DNA of 64,000 nt from Streptomyces sp. NRRL F-525 (GCF_000716605.1 NZ_JNXE01000009.1:124001-188000), one strand, 5' to 3'. Numbered from the stretch's first letter, positions 41,747 to 51,848 are shown. Translations and numbers: made by a program. Notes: generated by a model from the letters alone, not told the origin.

Positions 41747-41766
41747 TTGCAAGCACCTGCTTGCAA
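41747..41766. promoter_or_regulatory. Perfect 20-bp palindromic operator upstream of the XRE gene
   Basis: TTGCAAGCACCTGCTTGCAA: 9-bp arms around a CC centre, 31-50 nt upstream of the XRE start and ~207 nt before the divergent histidine kinase. Symmetry, AT-richness and location fit an XRE dimer site. Confidence 0.75.
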
Positions 41767-41972
41767 AAGTGCGCCATGCCACGTGCCGGGCCGGGCTCCG
41801 AGCGCGGCGAGGCGCGTGCCGACGCCACGTATAAGCTCGCCGCCGTGCGCCGCCGGCCGTGCGTGCGCCGCGTCGGTCGGGCTCGACGCAGCCGTGGCGC
41901 AGCCGTAGGCGCGTGTGGGACGCGCGGTGCGCGGACGGCGGGAGTCGGCCGAGGGCGAACGGAGCGCGGGGA

Positions 41973-43250
41973 ATGGTGGGTATGGGGCCCGACGTGATCC
42001 GGTCCGCGGCCGATCGCGGCCGCCGGGTATTCGAGCGTGGTGACGTGATCGGCGCGAGTGCGCTGGTCGCCTGTGTGGTGGTCTCGGTGATCGCGGCCGA
42101 CGGGGTGGCGCTGAAGGTCGTCGTCGCCGTGCTCGGGCTCTGCGCGGAGCTGGGCATGGTGCTCAGCGGCCGGGCCATGCCGACGCCGCTGACCTGGTTC
42201 GGGGTCGCGCTGACCATCGGGACCGGCTTCGCCATCATGGCTCTCGTGCCCGAGGGGCTCGGCGAGGTTCCCGTGCTGGCCGCCGCCGCGGTGCTGCCGA
42301 TGTGCGTCCCGGCCGGGCCGGTGCGCAACGCCTGTGTCGCGCTGCTGGCGGCCGGCTTCGGCGTCGCGGTCATGGTGATCTTCGGCAGCGTGGCGGGCCT
42401 GTTGTCGGCCGTCGGCGTGTGGCTGCTCGCCGACCGTTCGATCGAGCACGCCGCGCTCCAGGCCGAGCGGGACCGCGCGGTCGCGCTGCTGGCCGAGGTG
42501 GAGGCGTCCCGCGCGTCCCGGCAGGAGGCGGCGGCCCTCGAGGAGCGCAGGCGGATCGCCCACGAGATGCACGACGTGCTCGCGCACAGCCTCGCCGGAC
42601 TGTCCATGCAGCTGCAGGCGGTCAGGGCGGTCGCACGGCGTGACGGTGCTCCGGCGACGCTGACCGGGCCGCTGGACAGCGCCGCCGAGCTCGCGCGCGA
42701 CGGAGTGCAGGAGGCCCGCGCGGCGGTGGGTGCGCTGCGTTCCGTACCGCTCCGGGGCGTGGCCGATGTCGACGGCCTGACCAGGGGTTTCCCGGGCGAG
42801 GCGCGGTTGCGCGTCAGCGGCCGGGCCGGTCGGCTCACCCCGGAGGCCGGGCACGCGGTGTACCGGGCGGTGCAGGAGGCCATGACGAACGCGGCGCGGT
42901 ACGCGACCGGCAGCGCCATCGACGTGGACCTGGTGTGGGAGGGCGCCGAACTGCGCGCCGTCGTACGGGACCATGGGCTGCCGGCCGGTCGCGGCCCGTC
43001 GGGAGTGCAGGGCAGCGGCACGGGGCTGCGCGGCATGGCCGAGCGGATCGAGGCCGTCGGCGGCTCGGTGACCGCAGGACCCGCGCCCGAGGGGCCGGGG
43101 TGGCGGATCGCACTGCGGGTGCCGGTCGTGGAGGAGGGCTCCGGCGCCGGGGTGGTCACCGCTTCCGAGGATGGTGCCGCGGCAGGCGGCGCTGTAGCAG
43201 GCAGCACTGACATCGGCGGCATGACGACAGACGGGAAGGCGGGCGCGTGA
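41973..43250 (+). CDS. NarL-family sensor histidine kinase (HisKA_3)
   Basis: 425 aa from the ATG at 41973 (GGAGCGCGGGGA upstream). Four or five N-terminal membrane helices (~20-150), then HisKA_3 with the phospho-His in RRRIAHEMHDVLAHSLAGLS and the HATPase domain with N-box-like VQEAMTNAARYATG and GSGTGLRGMAERI. A short Ala/Gly-rich tail follows. It overlaps the response regulator start by 4 nt. The signal is unknown. Confidence 0.94.
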   Translation: MVGMGPDVIRSAADRGRRVFERGDVIGASALVACVVVSVIAADGVALKVVVAVLGLCAELGMVLSGRAMPTPLTWFGVALTIGTGFAIMALVPEGLGEVPVLAAAAVLPMCVPAGPVRNACVALLAAGFGVAVMVIFGSVAGLLSAVGVWLLADRSIEHAALQAERDRAVALLAEVEASRASRQEAAALEERRRIAHEMHDVLAHSLAGLSMQLQAVRAVARRDGAPATLTGPLDSAAELARDGVQEARAAVGALRSVPLRGVADVDGLTRGFPGEARLRVSGRAGRLTPEAGHAVYRAVQEAMTNAARYATGSAIDVDLVWEGAELRAVVRDHGLPAGRGPSGVQGSGTGLRGMAERIEAVGGSVTAGPAPEGPGWRIALRVPVVEEGSGAGVVTASEDGAAAGGAVAGSTDIGGMTTDGKAGA

Positions 43251-43933
43251 CGATTCGGGTGCTGGTCGCGGACGACCAGGCGGTGGTGCGGGACGGGGTC
43301 GTGCTGCTGCTGACCTCGGCGGCGGACATCGAGGTGGTCGGGCAGGCCGGTGACGGGAACGAGGCGGTGCGGCTCGCCGTGGCGGAGCGGCCCGACGTCG
43401 CCCTCGTCGACCTGCGGATGCCCGGGCTCGACGGGGCGCAGGTGACGGCCGAGATACTGGCGGCGGGCATCGGGACACGGGTGCTGATCCTGACGACGTT
43501 CGCCGACGACGACGCGGTGATGCCGGCGCTGCGGGCCGGCGCGCTCGGCTACCTGACCAAGGACGCGACCGGCGAGGCGGTGCTGGCCGCGATCCGGGAG
43601 GTGGCGGCCGGCCGGACCGTCCTCGACCCGGCCGTGCAGCGGCGGCTCGTGCAGCTCGTCGTGACGGAGCCGCAGGCGCCCGCCGCCGCGCCCGCGTCCT
43701 CGCCGGCGGCGCTTCCTCCCGAGGCCGAGGGGCTGACCAGGCGGGAGATCGACGTCGTACGGCTCCTCGCGAAGGGGCTGAACAACCGGCAGGTGGCGCG
43801 TGAGATGGTCGTCAGCCTGGCGACGGTGAAGACGCACCTCAACCACGTCCTGGCCAAGCTGGCGCTGGAGGATCGCGGCGCGCTGATCGCCTGGGCCTGG
43901 CGCTTCGGCCTGGTGGACAACACCGAGCAGTGA
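43247..43933 (+). CDS. NarL/FixJ-type response regulator
   Basis: 228 aa. Receiver domain with VLVADDQAVVRDG, phospho-Asp in VALVDLRMPGLDG and the Lys in LGYLTKDATGEAV; a Pro/Ala linker; LuxR HTH with LTRREIDVVRLLAKGLNNRQ and VSLATVKTHLNHVLAKL. Cognate partner of the overlapping kinase. Confidence 0.95.
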   Translation: MTIRVLVADDQAVVRDGVVLLLTSAADIEVVGQAGDGNEAVRLAVAERPDVALVDLRMPGLDGAQVTAEILAAGIGTRVLILTTFADDDAVMPALRAGALGYLTKDATGEAVLAAIREVAAGRTVLDPAVQRRLVQLVVTEPQAPAAAPASSPAALPPEAEGLTRREIDVVRLLAKGLNNRQVAREMVVSLATVKTHLNHVLAKLALEDRGALIAWAWRFGLVDNTEQ

Positions 43934-44006
43934 CGGCGGGGATCTCAACCCGGGTTACACCCCTGGGTTGAAGGAGTTCGGGGCGCGTCGGCGAATGCTC
44001 TTGGAC

Positions 44007-44549
44007 ATGACGACAACCGACTGGCTCATCGACATCGCGCTCCTGCTCATCGTCCTCCGCCAGCTGCGCGAGGAGCGGCTGACCGCCCGCACCATCCTGC
44101 TCCCGCTCGGCATGATCGCCTGGGCCGCGAGCAACTACCTGACCGACATCCCGACCGCCGGCAACGACGTACTACTGGCCGTGATCTTCGCGGTCACCGG
44201 GGTCGTCCTCGGCCTCGCCGGCGGTCTGCTCACCCGCGTCCGGCACGCCGGCGGGCACGTGCTGATCAAGGCCACCCGCAGCGCGGCCGCGCTCTGGATC
44301 ATCAGCATGGGTTTCCGCCTGGGCTTCGCGGTGTGGTCCACGCATGCCTCCGGCACCGCGCACCTGACCAGCTTCTCCGCCGCGCACGACATCACCAGCG
44401 GCCAGGCCTGGGTCGTAGCCCTGCTCCTGATGGCGGTCGGCGAGGTCGTCGTCCGCCTGGGCACGATCATCGTCCGCGGCCAGCTGCTGCAGGCACGGGT
44501 CGACCGCGAGGCGAAGCGGACGGCATCCCGGCCGGGCGCCTACGCCTGA
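44007..44549 (+). CDS. Multi-pass membrane protein of DUF1453 type
   Basis: 180 aa from the ATG at 44007, with four or five membrane helices (WLIDIALLLIVLRQL; TILLPLGMIAWAASNYL; VLLAVIFAVTGVVLGLAGGL; AALWIISMGFRLGFAV; WVVALLLMAVGEVVVRLG). Resembles the DUF1453/CcdC-like family, role unknown. Downstream of the two-component pair by 73 nt and a plausible target of it. Confidence 0.75.
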   Translation: MTTTDWLIDIALLLIVLRQLREERLTARTILLPLGMIAWAASNYLTDIPTAGNDVLLAVIFAVTGVVLGLAGGLLTRVRHAGGHVLIKATRSAAALWIISMGFRLGFAVWSTHASGTAHLTSFSAAHDITSGQAWVVALLLMAVGEVVVRLGTIIVRGQLLQARVDREAKRTASRPGAYA

Positions 44550-44557
44550 GCCTGGGC

Positions 44558-44931
44558 CGCGCGACAGCCCGGGTACGACGCTCATCCTGCGCGGCAGCCC
44601 GCAGCGCTCCGCTCGACCCGGGGAACGGCCCGCAGCGCTCCGCCCGACCCTCGCAATGGCCCGCGGCACGGCGCTCGCCCCGCGCAACAACCGCGAGCAC
44701 ACCGCCCGACCCGCGGAAGAGCCCCTGGCACGACGGTCGTCCCGCAGCACGACGCCCGCCTCCGCAACAGCCTGCGGCACGACGCCAGACCCCGCGACAA
44801 CCCGCGGCACACCGCCCGACCCGCGCAACAGCCCCTGGCACGACGCTCATCCCGCACCACGACGCCCGACCCGCGCAACAACCCGCGGCACACCGCCCAA
44901 CCCCCGCAACAGCCCGCAGCACGACGCCCAC
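44558..44931. repeat. GC-rich minisatellite, about 13 imperfect ~30-nt units
   Basis: Units of 28-32 nt resemble CCGCGCAACARCCCGCGGCA followed by CACCGCCCGAC; two shorter units (~18 nt) each follow a unit ending CCCCTGGCACGACG, giving a higher-order period of about four units. The array fills the gap between the DUF1453 gene and the hydrolase gene. It is not CRISPR: no unique spacers. Confidence 0.8.
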
Positions 44932-45044
44932 ACCACGCACCGCACCCACAGCGCGCCCCGCTCCACACCCCCACTCACCTCGCTCGGCACCCCACCCGTC
45001 CCCCTCAACACCCCACCCGCACCTGACCAGCCCGGAGGTCCCTC

Positions 45045-46124
45045 ATGCCCGCATCGCACCGCACGCCGCGTGCCCGCACCCTGCCCCGGCTGGCCGTGAC
45101 CGCCGCCACCGTGGCCCTCGCGGCGGTGGCCTGTTCGTCCGGCGGCGGGCACGCGACCGGCGCTTCGAGCGCTTCGAGCAGCAGGCCGAGCGCGCAGGCC
45201 ACGGCGATCACCGCCACCGCCGCCACCACCGCCACCGCCACCACCACCGCCACCACCGCAGCGTCGGCCCCCGTCCCGAACTCCGCCCCGAGCGGGAAGG
45301 GCGCGTTCCTCGGGCCGGTGCGTCAGATCCCGGTCGACGGCATCAAGATTGGCTACCGCCAGTTCGGCTCGGGCCCCGACCTCGTCATGGTCATGGGCGA
45401 CACCGGCACCATGAGCGACTGGACGGTCGACCTGCTGAGCCGGCTCGGCCGGCACTACCACGTCACGATCTTCGACAACCGCGGCGTCGGCTACACGACC
45501 GACGACACCTCGGTCCCCGACACCATCCCGCTCATGGCGGACGACACCGTCGGCCTGATCAAGGCACTGGGTCTACGGCACCCCGCGCTGCTCGGCTGGT
45601 CGATGGGCGGCGAGATCGGCCTGACGGTCGCCGCGCTCCACCCGGGTGCGATCAGCGCGCTCGTGAGCACCGGCGGCGACCTCGGCGGCAGCCAGGCCAT
45701 CAACACGCCGGCCGCCGTGGCCAAGGAGCTCAACAGCCCCAGGACCACGGGCCCGCAGCTGATGGACCTGCTCTTCCCCGCCGACGCCACCGCCGCGCGG
45801 GCCGCGTACATCGAGCAGCTCGGTCTGATCCCGCCGGAGAAGGTCGGCGACGAGACGCTGCTGCGTCAGTACCAGGCCGGTCAGGCCTACGAGTCCTTCG
45901 AGGGCACCTGGGACAAGCTCCCCGCCAGCACCGTCCCGATGCTGATCACCAACGGCTCCCTCGACAAGATCACCCAGCCCGGGAACGCGAGCATCATCAC
46001 GCACCGGGCCAGGCACGCAGAGCGGGTCATGTTCCCCGACGCCGGCCACGCGATGCTCGTCCAGGACGCCGACCGGTTCGTCTCCCTGGTGACCCGGTTC
46101 ACCAAGGCGTCGGGCGTCGCATAG
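45045..46124 (+). CDS. Lipoprotein alpha/beta hydrolase
   Basis: 359 aa. Signal peptide and lipobox (VTAATVALAAVACSSGGG), then a Thr/Ala repeat stretch encoded by runs of ACC/GCC codons (~50-85), then an alpha/beta hydrolase domain: GYRQFGSGPDLVMVMG, nucleophile elbow LGWSMGGEIG, acid near GSLDKITQPG and His in PDAGHAMLVQD. Probably an exported esterase or lipase-like enzyme. RBS GGAGG precedes the ATG. Convergent with the TetR gene. Confidence 0.88.
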   Translation: MPASHRTPRARTLPRLAVTAATVALAAVACSSGGGHATGASSASSSRPSAQATAITATAATTATATTTATTAASAPVPNSAPSGKGAFLGPVRQIPVDGIKIGYRQFGSGPDLVMVMGDTGTMSDWTVDLLSRLGRHYHVTIFDNRGVGYTTDDTSVPDTIPLMADDTVGLIKALGLRHPALLGWSMGGEIGLTVAALHPGAISALVSTGGDLGGSQAINTPAAVAKELNSPRTTGPQLMDLLFPADATAARAAYIEQLGLIPPEKVGDETLLRQYQAGQAYESFEGTWDKLPASTVPMLITNGSLDKITQPGNASIITHRARHAERVMFPDAGHAMLVQDADRFVSLVTRFTKASGVA

Positions 46125-46170
46125 CGACAGCCGCCCCCGCCACCGGGGTCTCCGCAGGCAGCAGTCCGTG

Positions 46171-46794
46171 TCAGCGGGAGAGTCCGTCGGCGGCACCCCG
46201 GTGAGGCCTGAGGCCGTCCATGAGGAGGTCGAGCAGGCGGCGGGCCTGGTCGGGGTCTCCGGACCTGGCGGCGACGGCGAGCATGGCGAGGACGCCGGCG
46301 GAGACGTCCTCGGGGCGGACGTCGGCGCGGATGTCCCCGGCGGCGGCGCCGGCTTCGAGGATCGTGGCGATGGCAGCGAGGAGTTCCTGGCGGGTGTGCG
46401 CGAGGGAGATCGCGCCGGTGTCGACCATGGCGAGCAGGGTGTCGGTCATGCCGTGCTTGGTGGCCAGCCACTCCCCGAACAGGTCCATCCACAGCCGCAG
46501 TGCCCGCGCGGGCTGACGGCCGGCGAGCAACTCCCGCGCCCCGGCCGTCAGCCGGACGACCTGGTCCTGGTAGACGGCGTCGACGAGCGCTTCCCGGGTC
46601 GGGAAATGGCGGTAGACGGTGGCGACGCCGACGCCCGCCTGCCGGGCGATCTCGCGCATCGACGGCTCGGTGTCGGAGGTGGCGAAGACGCGGGTGGCCG
46701 CCGCGAGCACACTCTCTCGGTTGCGTACGGCGTCGGCGCGCGGCTGGGGGGAGGCAGCCGGGGACGGGTCGGCTGCCGTCGGGTCGGCGGTCAT
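46171..46794 (-). CDS. TetR-family repressor
   Basis: 207 aa. HTH in RESVLAAATRVFATSDTEPS, MREIARQAGVGVATVYRHFP; an effector domain of AlkX/SACE-type. Divergent from the oxidoreductase at 46891; two related palindromes lie in the 96-nt intergenic region, so it most likely represses itself and that gene. Confidence 0.93.
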   Translation of the reverse strand: MTADPTAADPSPAASPQPRADAVRNRESVLAAATRVFATSDTEPSMREIARQAGVGVATVYRHFPTREALVDAVYQDQVVRLTAGARELLAGRQPARALRLWMDLFGEWLATKHGMTDTLLAMVDTGAISLAHTRQELLAAIATILEAGAAAGDIRADVRPEDVSAGVLAMLAVAARSGDPDQARRLLDLLMDGLRPHRGAADGLSR

Positions 46795-46798
46795 TTCT

Positions 46799-46818
46799 AA
46801 ACGGATCGCGTTCCGTTT
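46799..46818. promoter_or_regulatory. TetR operator site 1
   Basis: AAACGGATCGCGTTCCGTTT, a nearly perfect 20-bp palindrome starting 5 nt before the TetR ATG. Related to site 2. Confidence 0.75.
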
Positions 46819-46852
46819 GAGGCGGTCATGGGGTTAGCCTAGACCCCGAGCC

Positions 46853-46872
46853 AAACGGAACACGTTCCGGTT
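46853..46872. promoter_or_regulatory. TetR operator site 2
   Basis: AAACGGAACACGTTCCGGTT, same consensus (AAACGGA-N6-TCCGTTT), 19 nt before the oxidoreductase start; centres of the two sites are 54 nt apart. Confidence 0.75.
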
Positions 46873-46890
46873 AGCCTCGAAGGAGACCTC

Positions 46891-47874
46891 ATGCCCACAC
46901 CCGCTTCCACGCCGGACACCATGCGCGCCGTCCGCTTCCACGAGAACGGCGAGCCCGCCGACGTCCTCCGCCTGGAGACCGCCCCCGTGCCCGAGCCGGG
47001 GCCCGACCGCATCCGCATCGCCGTCCACGCGTGCGGACTGGCCCCGGCCGACTGGGCCCTGTGCCGCGGACTCTTCCCCAGGACCCTGCCGCGTGGCATC
47101 GGCTACGACGTCTCGGGCACCGTCGAGGCCGTCGGCGCGGGCGTCACGGACGTGGCCGTCGGCGACCGCGTGTTCGGCACCGCCGACTTCGCAGGCCAGC
47201 CGAGCGCGGGCGCGGCGGACCGGGCCGTGCTGGACCGCTGGTTCGCCGTACCCGAGGGGCTCGACCTCACCCGGGCCGCCACGCTCCCGATGGCACTGAG
47301 CACCGCGTCCTGGCACCTCGCGCGACTCGGCCTGACCGAGGACACCACGATCCTGGTCAACGGCGCCGGAACCACCGTCGGCTACGCGGCCGTCCAGATC
47401 GCCCTCATCCGCGGAGCCCGGGTGATAGCCACCGCCGGAGAGACCTACGCCGAGCGGTTGCGCGCCCTCGGCGCCACGGTGGTCGGCTACGGCGACGGCC
47501 TGGCCGAACGGGTCGAGGCCCTCGGCGTCGGCCGGGTCGACGTCGCCTTCGACACCGCGCCGCCCAACGGCGCCCTGCCCCAGCTCGTCGAGATCGTCGA
47601 CGGCGACCCCCGGCGGGTGCTGACCTGCTCCGACCTGGCCACCGCGGCGGAACTCGGGGTCCGCGACAGCTTTCACGAAGACCCCCCGATACGGACCGAC
47701 GAAGACCGCTTCGGCGCCTTCCCCGAGTTCGCGCGGCTGGCCGCGGAAGGCAGGTTCACCGTCCCGGTCGCCGGAACCTTCCCCCTCACGGACTGGCGCG
47801 AGGCCCTGGAGATCAGCCTGACCGGGCACGCCCACGGAAAACTCCTGCTCCTGCCCGCCGCCAGCTCCGACTGA
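46891..47874 (+). CDS. NADP-dependent quinone-oxidoreductase-like MDR protein
   Basis: 327 aa medium-chain reductase without the structural zinc cysteines: RAVRFHENGEPADVLRLETA, GIGYDVSGTVEAVGAGVTDV, the Rossmann motif ILVNGAGTTVGYAAVQIAL. Acts on quinones or alpha,beta-unsaturated carbonyls. RBS GAAGGAGACC. Controlled by the divergent TetR. Confidence 0.9.
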   Translation: MPTPASTPDTMRAVRFHENGEPADVLRLETAPVPEPGPDRIRIAVHACGLAPADWALCRGLFPRTLPRGIGYDVSGTVEAVGAGVTDVAVGDRVFGTADFAGQPSAGAADRAVLDRWFAVPEGLDLTRAATLPMALSTASWHLARLGLTEDTTILVNGAGTTVGYAAVQIALIRGARVIATAGETYAERLRALGATVVGYGDGLAERVEALGVGRVDVAFDTAPPNGALPQLVEIVDGDPRRVLTCSDLATAAELGVRDSFHEDPPIRTDEDRFGAFPEFARLAAEGRFTVPVAGTFPLTDWREALEISLTGHAHGKLLLLPAASSD

Positions 47875-47977
47875 CCACGAGGACCGACGCGCCGGACAAC
47901 AGCGTGCCGCGGTTCGCGGGCACCCCGGAGCCGGCGCGAGCACAGGCGTCCCTTCGCCGCTGTCTATGGGTGGGGGA

Positions 47978-49006
47978 TCAGGGTCGGACGAGGGCCTTGA
48001 GGACCCGGCGGTCGGCCATGGCCCGGTAGGCGTCCGGCGTACGGTCGAGGGCGAACTCCTGGTCGAAGACGCGGCCCGGGGTGATCGTGCCGTCGAGGAC
48101 GTCGGGCAGCAGCCGCTCGATGTAGGCGCGGGCGGGACTGATGCCGCCGGTCAGGGTGAGGTTGCGCCTGAACCCGGCCGGGTCGAGCGGTCCGTGCTCG
48201 TACTGCGGGGCACCCAGGCGGCTGATGGTGCCGCCGTCGAGGACCGCGCCGAGGGCGGTGTCGAGTGCCTGGCGGGTGCCGACCGCCTCGATCACCTTGT
48301 CCACACCGCCGGTCAACTCCCGTATGCGGGCGATGCCTTCGGCGCCGCGTTCGGCCACGACGTCGGTGGCGCCGAACTCGCGGCCCAGGCCGGTGCGCGC
48401 TTCGTGGCGGCCGGCGAGCACGATCCGTTCGGCGCCGAACCGCTTGGCGGCGATCACCGCGCACAGGCCGACCGCGCCGTCCCCGACGACCAGCACCGCG
48501 TCGCCCCGGCCGACACCGGCGGTGACCGCGCCGTGGTGGCCGGTGCTCATCACGTCCGACAGCGCCAGCAGCGACGGCAGCAGCGCGGAGTCGGCGGCCA
48601 CGGGCAGCTTGACCAAGGTGCCGTCGGCGTACGGGACGCGGACGGCTTCGCCCTGCCCGCCGTCGACGCCGTCGAAGCCGTAGCGGCCGCCGTTGCGGCA
48701 GGAGGTGTGCAGGCCCTTGGCGCAGTAGTCGCAGGTGTTGTCGCTGTAGGTGAACGGGGCGACGACCAGGTCACCCGCCGTCAGCCCGGTCACGTCCGCG
48801 CCGGTCTCCTCCACGACGCCCAGGAACTCGTGGCCCATGGGGCGGCCGGTGTCGGTGGCGGGCATCGACGCGTAGGGCCACAGGTCGCTGCCGCACACGC
48901 ACGCGGCGAGGGTGCGTACGACGGCGTCGGCCGGCCGCACGATCTTCGGGTCGGGCCGGTGCTCGACGCGGACGTCTCCGGCTCCGTACATCACTGCTGC
49001 GCGCAT
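47978..49006 (-). CDS. Zinc-dependent alcohol dehydrogenase
   Basis: 342 aa zinc MDR: catalytic-site Cys in ACVCGSDLWPY and His-Glu in MGHEFLGVVEETG, structural zinc cluster CDYCAKGLHTSC (three of the usual four Cys), Rossmann motif VLVVGDGAVGLCAVIAAKRF. NAD(P)-dependent oxidation of an alcohol or threonine-like substrate. On the same strand as, and 73 nt after, the aldo/keto reductase. Confidence 0.92.
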   Translation of the reverse strand: MRAAVMYGAGDVRVEHRPDPKIVRPADAVVRTLAACVCGSDLWPYASMPATDTGRPMGHEFLGVVEETGADVTGLTAGDLVVAPFTYSDNTCDYCAKGLHTSCRNGGRYGFDGVDGGQGEAVRVPYADGTLVKLPVAADSALLPSLLALSDVMSTGHHGAVTAGVGRGDAVLVVGDGAVGLCAVIAAKRFGAERIVLAGRHEARTGLGREFGATDVVAERGAEGIARIRELTGGVDKVIEAVGTRQALDTALGAVLDGGTISRLGAPQYEHGPLDPAGFRRNLTLTGGISPARAYIERLLPDVLDGTITPGRVFDQEFALDRTPDAYRAMADRRVLKALVRP

Positions 49007-49053
49007 GAGGGGTCTGCTCCAAACAGGGGGTCGTGCGGGTCGTTCGGGGATGA

Positions 49054-50072
<1,019 letters not shown>

Positions 50073-50261
50073 TCATGGCGTCGCCGGGCACCCACACGCA
50101 TCTCCCCGGCGGATCGTGCCCGCGGGGACCGGGGGTACCGGCGTCTTCCTCACCCACCTTCGCGCGGATCACGCCGGTGTGGCAGGGCGGGCTCTTCAGG
50201 GGTAACGACAGGGCCCCTCACGCACCCGCGCGGTACGGACCGGACGGGTGAGACTGGAGTC

Positions 50262-51164
50262 ATGGCAACCGAGAGCGCGCACAGCGAGGGCGCCGAGCTG
50301 GGCCGCTATCTCCGCGCCCGCCGCACCCAGACCAGCCCCCAGCACGTCGGCCTCGCCGTCGGCACCGGCCTCCGCCGCACCCCCGGCCTGCGCCGCGAGG
50401 AGCTGGCCACCCTCGCCGGCATCAGCATCGACTACTACGTACGCCTGGAACGCGGCAAGGAGACCCGCCCCAGCCCCGCCGTCCTCGACGCGCTCGCCCG
50501 CGCCCTGCACATGGACGACCAGGAGCACCAGCACCTGCGCGAACTCGCCGCCCGCGCCGCCCGTTACGTCTCCGAACCACCGCCCGCGCCCAGCCGTACG
50601 GTGCGCCCGCACCTGAAGCTGCTCCTCGACTCGCTGCGCCCGAACCCGGCCTACGTCATCAGCCGCAGCATGGACATGCTCGCCTACAACCCCGGCGGCC
50701 TCGCCCTCTACCCGGGCCTGGACGACTGGCCGGTCAAGCAGCGCAACCTCGCCCGCTACCTCTTCCTGCACCCCGCGGCCCGCGACCTCTTCACCGACTG
50801 GGAGCGGCGGATCACCGGCTGCGTCGCCCGCCTGCGCGCCATCGCCGGTACGGCCCCGGACGCCCCCGACCTGACCAACCTCGTCGGCGAACTCCTCCTC
50901 AAGAGCCCGGACTTCGCGGGCCTGTGGGAGCGCTACGAAGTGACGGGACGCAAGCCGGCCCAGAAGACGTTCCAGCACCCGCAGGTCGGCACGCTCACCC
51001 TCACCCCCCAGTCCCTGCACGTGGAGGGCACCCCCGGCCAGCGCATCGTCGTCTACACCGCCGAACCCGGCACCCCCGACCACGACGCCATGCTCCTGCT
51101 CGACATGACCGCGCCCCGGCCGGCGGCACGCCCCTCCCCCGCCCCCGGCTCCCGCAACGGGTGA
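50262..51164 (+). CDS. MmyB-like XRE-family regulator
   Basis: 300 aa from the ATG at 50262. N-terminal HTH with the actinobacterial signature GLRRTPGLRREELATLAGIS and YYVRLERGKETRPSPAVLDAL; C-terminal MmyB ligand-binding (PAS-like) domain: NPAYVISRSMDMLAYNPGGL, FTDWERRITGCVARLRAIAG, QTLTLTPQS-like strands. Regulates the divergent AKR-ADH pair by position; ligand unknown (related proteins bind fatty acids). Confidence 0.93.
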   Translation: MATESAHSEGAELGRYLRARRTQTSPQHVGLAVGTGLRRTPGLRREELATLAGISIDYYVRLERGKETRPSPAVLDALARALHMDDQEHQHLRELAARAARYVSEPPPAPSRTVRPHLKLLLDSLRPNPAYVISRSMDMLAYNPGGLALYPGLDDWPVKQRNLARYLFLHPAARDLFTDWERRITGCVARLRAIAGTAPDAPDLTNLVGELLLKSPDFAGLWERYEVTGRKPAQKTFQHPQVGTLTLTPQSLHVEGTPGQRIVVYTAEPGTPDHDAMLLLDMTAPRPAARPSPAPGSRNG

Positions 51165-51785
51165 TCAGCCGACGTCCGTCCCGCCCGCGACACCGGACGC
51201 CAGAGCCCGCGCGCTGTCGGCGAAGAACTGCTCGTCCGCGTCGGGGGCGAGGCCGAGGGTGACGCCCTGGGTGAGACCGACGAACAGGGCCCTGAGCGCG
51301 GTGGTCAGGCGCTGGGCCTGAGGTGCCGTCACGGTGCCGCCGCTGTGCGACCTGCCGGTGAACAACGCGATGAGATGGCTCTCCTGCGACCTTACGGACG
51401 TGGCGAGTTGGGCCCCCAGGTCCGGATCGTGCAGAGCCATGTCCAGCAGGGTGATCTGGAGCGACAGACGCGGCAGCGCGTCGGGACCGTCACAGCCGCG
51501 CCGGTAGTGCCGGGCGAAGGCGTCGACCGCTTCGAGCAGATCGAGCCCGGCGGGCACCACCCGCTCGATCTCCTCGTAGTACGGCCGCAGGTAGTCGGCG
51601 ACCAGGGCGACCACCAGGCCGTTCTTGCTCCCGAACAGCGAGTAGATGGCGCCGGTGGTCACGTCGGCGCGTTCCGCGATCTCCTCCAGCCGGGCCCGGT
51701 ACCCGTCCCGGGACACGACCTGGAACGCGGCGTCCAGCAGGGCCCGGCGGTTGCGTTCCCGGGCCTCCGCCCTCGTCATTCTCAT
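51165..51785 (-). CDS. TetR-family repressor
   Basis: 206 aa. HTH RALLDAAFQVVSRDGYRARL, EEIAERADVTTGAIYSLFGS; the rest is the ligand domain. Its stop follows the XRE gene immediately. A perfect 17-bp palindrome lies 14 nt upstream of its start, before the divergent small membrane protein gene. Confidence 0.92.
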   Translation of the reverse strand: MRMTRAEARERNRRALLDAAFQVVSRDGYRARLEEIAERADVTTGAIYSLFGSKNGLVVALVADYLRPYYEEIERVVPAGLDLLEAVDAFARHYRRGCDGPDALPRLSLQITLLDMALHDPDLGAQLATSVRSQESHLIALFTGRSHSGGTVTAPQAQRLTTALRALFVGLTQGVTLGLAPDADEQFFADSARALASGVAGGTDVG

Positions 51786-51798
51786 AGTTTTATTATTA

Positions 51799-51815
51799 CC
51801 GTAATCTGATTACGG
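51799..51815. promoter_or_regulatory. TetR operator CCGTAATCTGATTACGG
   Basis: Perfect inverted repeat (8-bp arms, central T) in the 63-nt divergent region; AT-rich context with TTTATTATTA beside it suggests overlap with a promoter. Confidence 0.8.
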
Positions 51816-51848
51816 AACCAGTCGGGTCGAGCTCCAAGGAGGCTGCTC

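Noticed and set aside
44558..44931. Repeat array considered as CRISPR
   Set aside because: Units are contiguous and imperfect with no unique spacers, and there are no cas genes.
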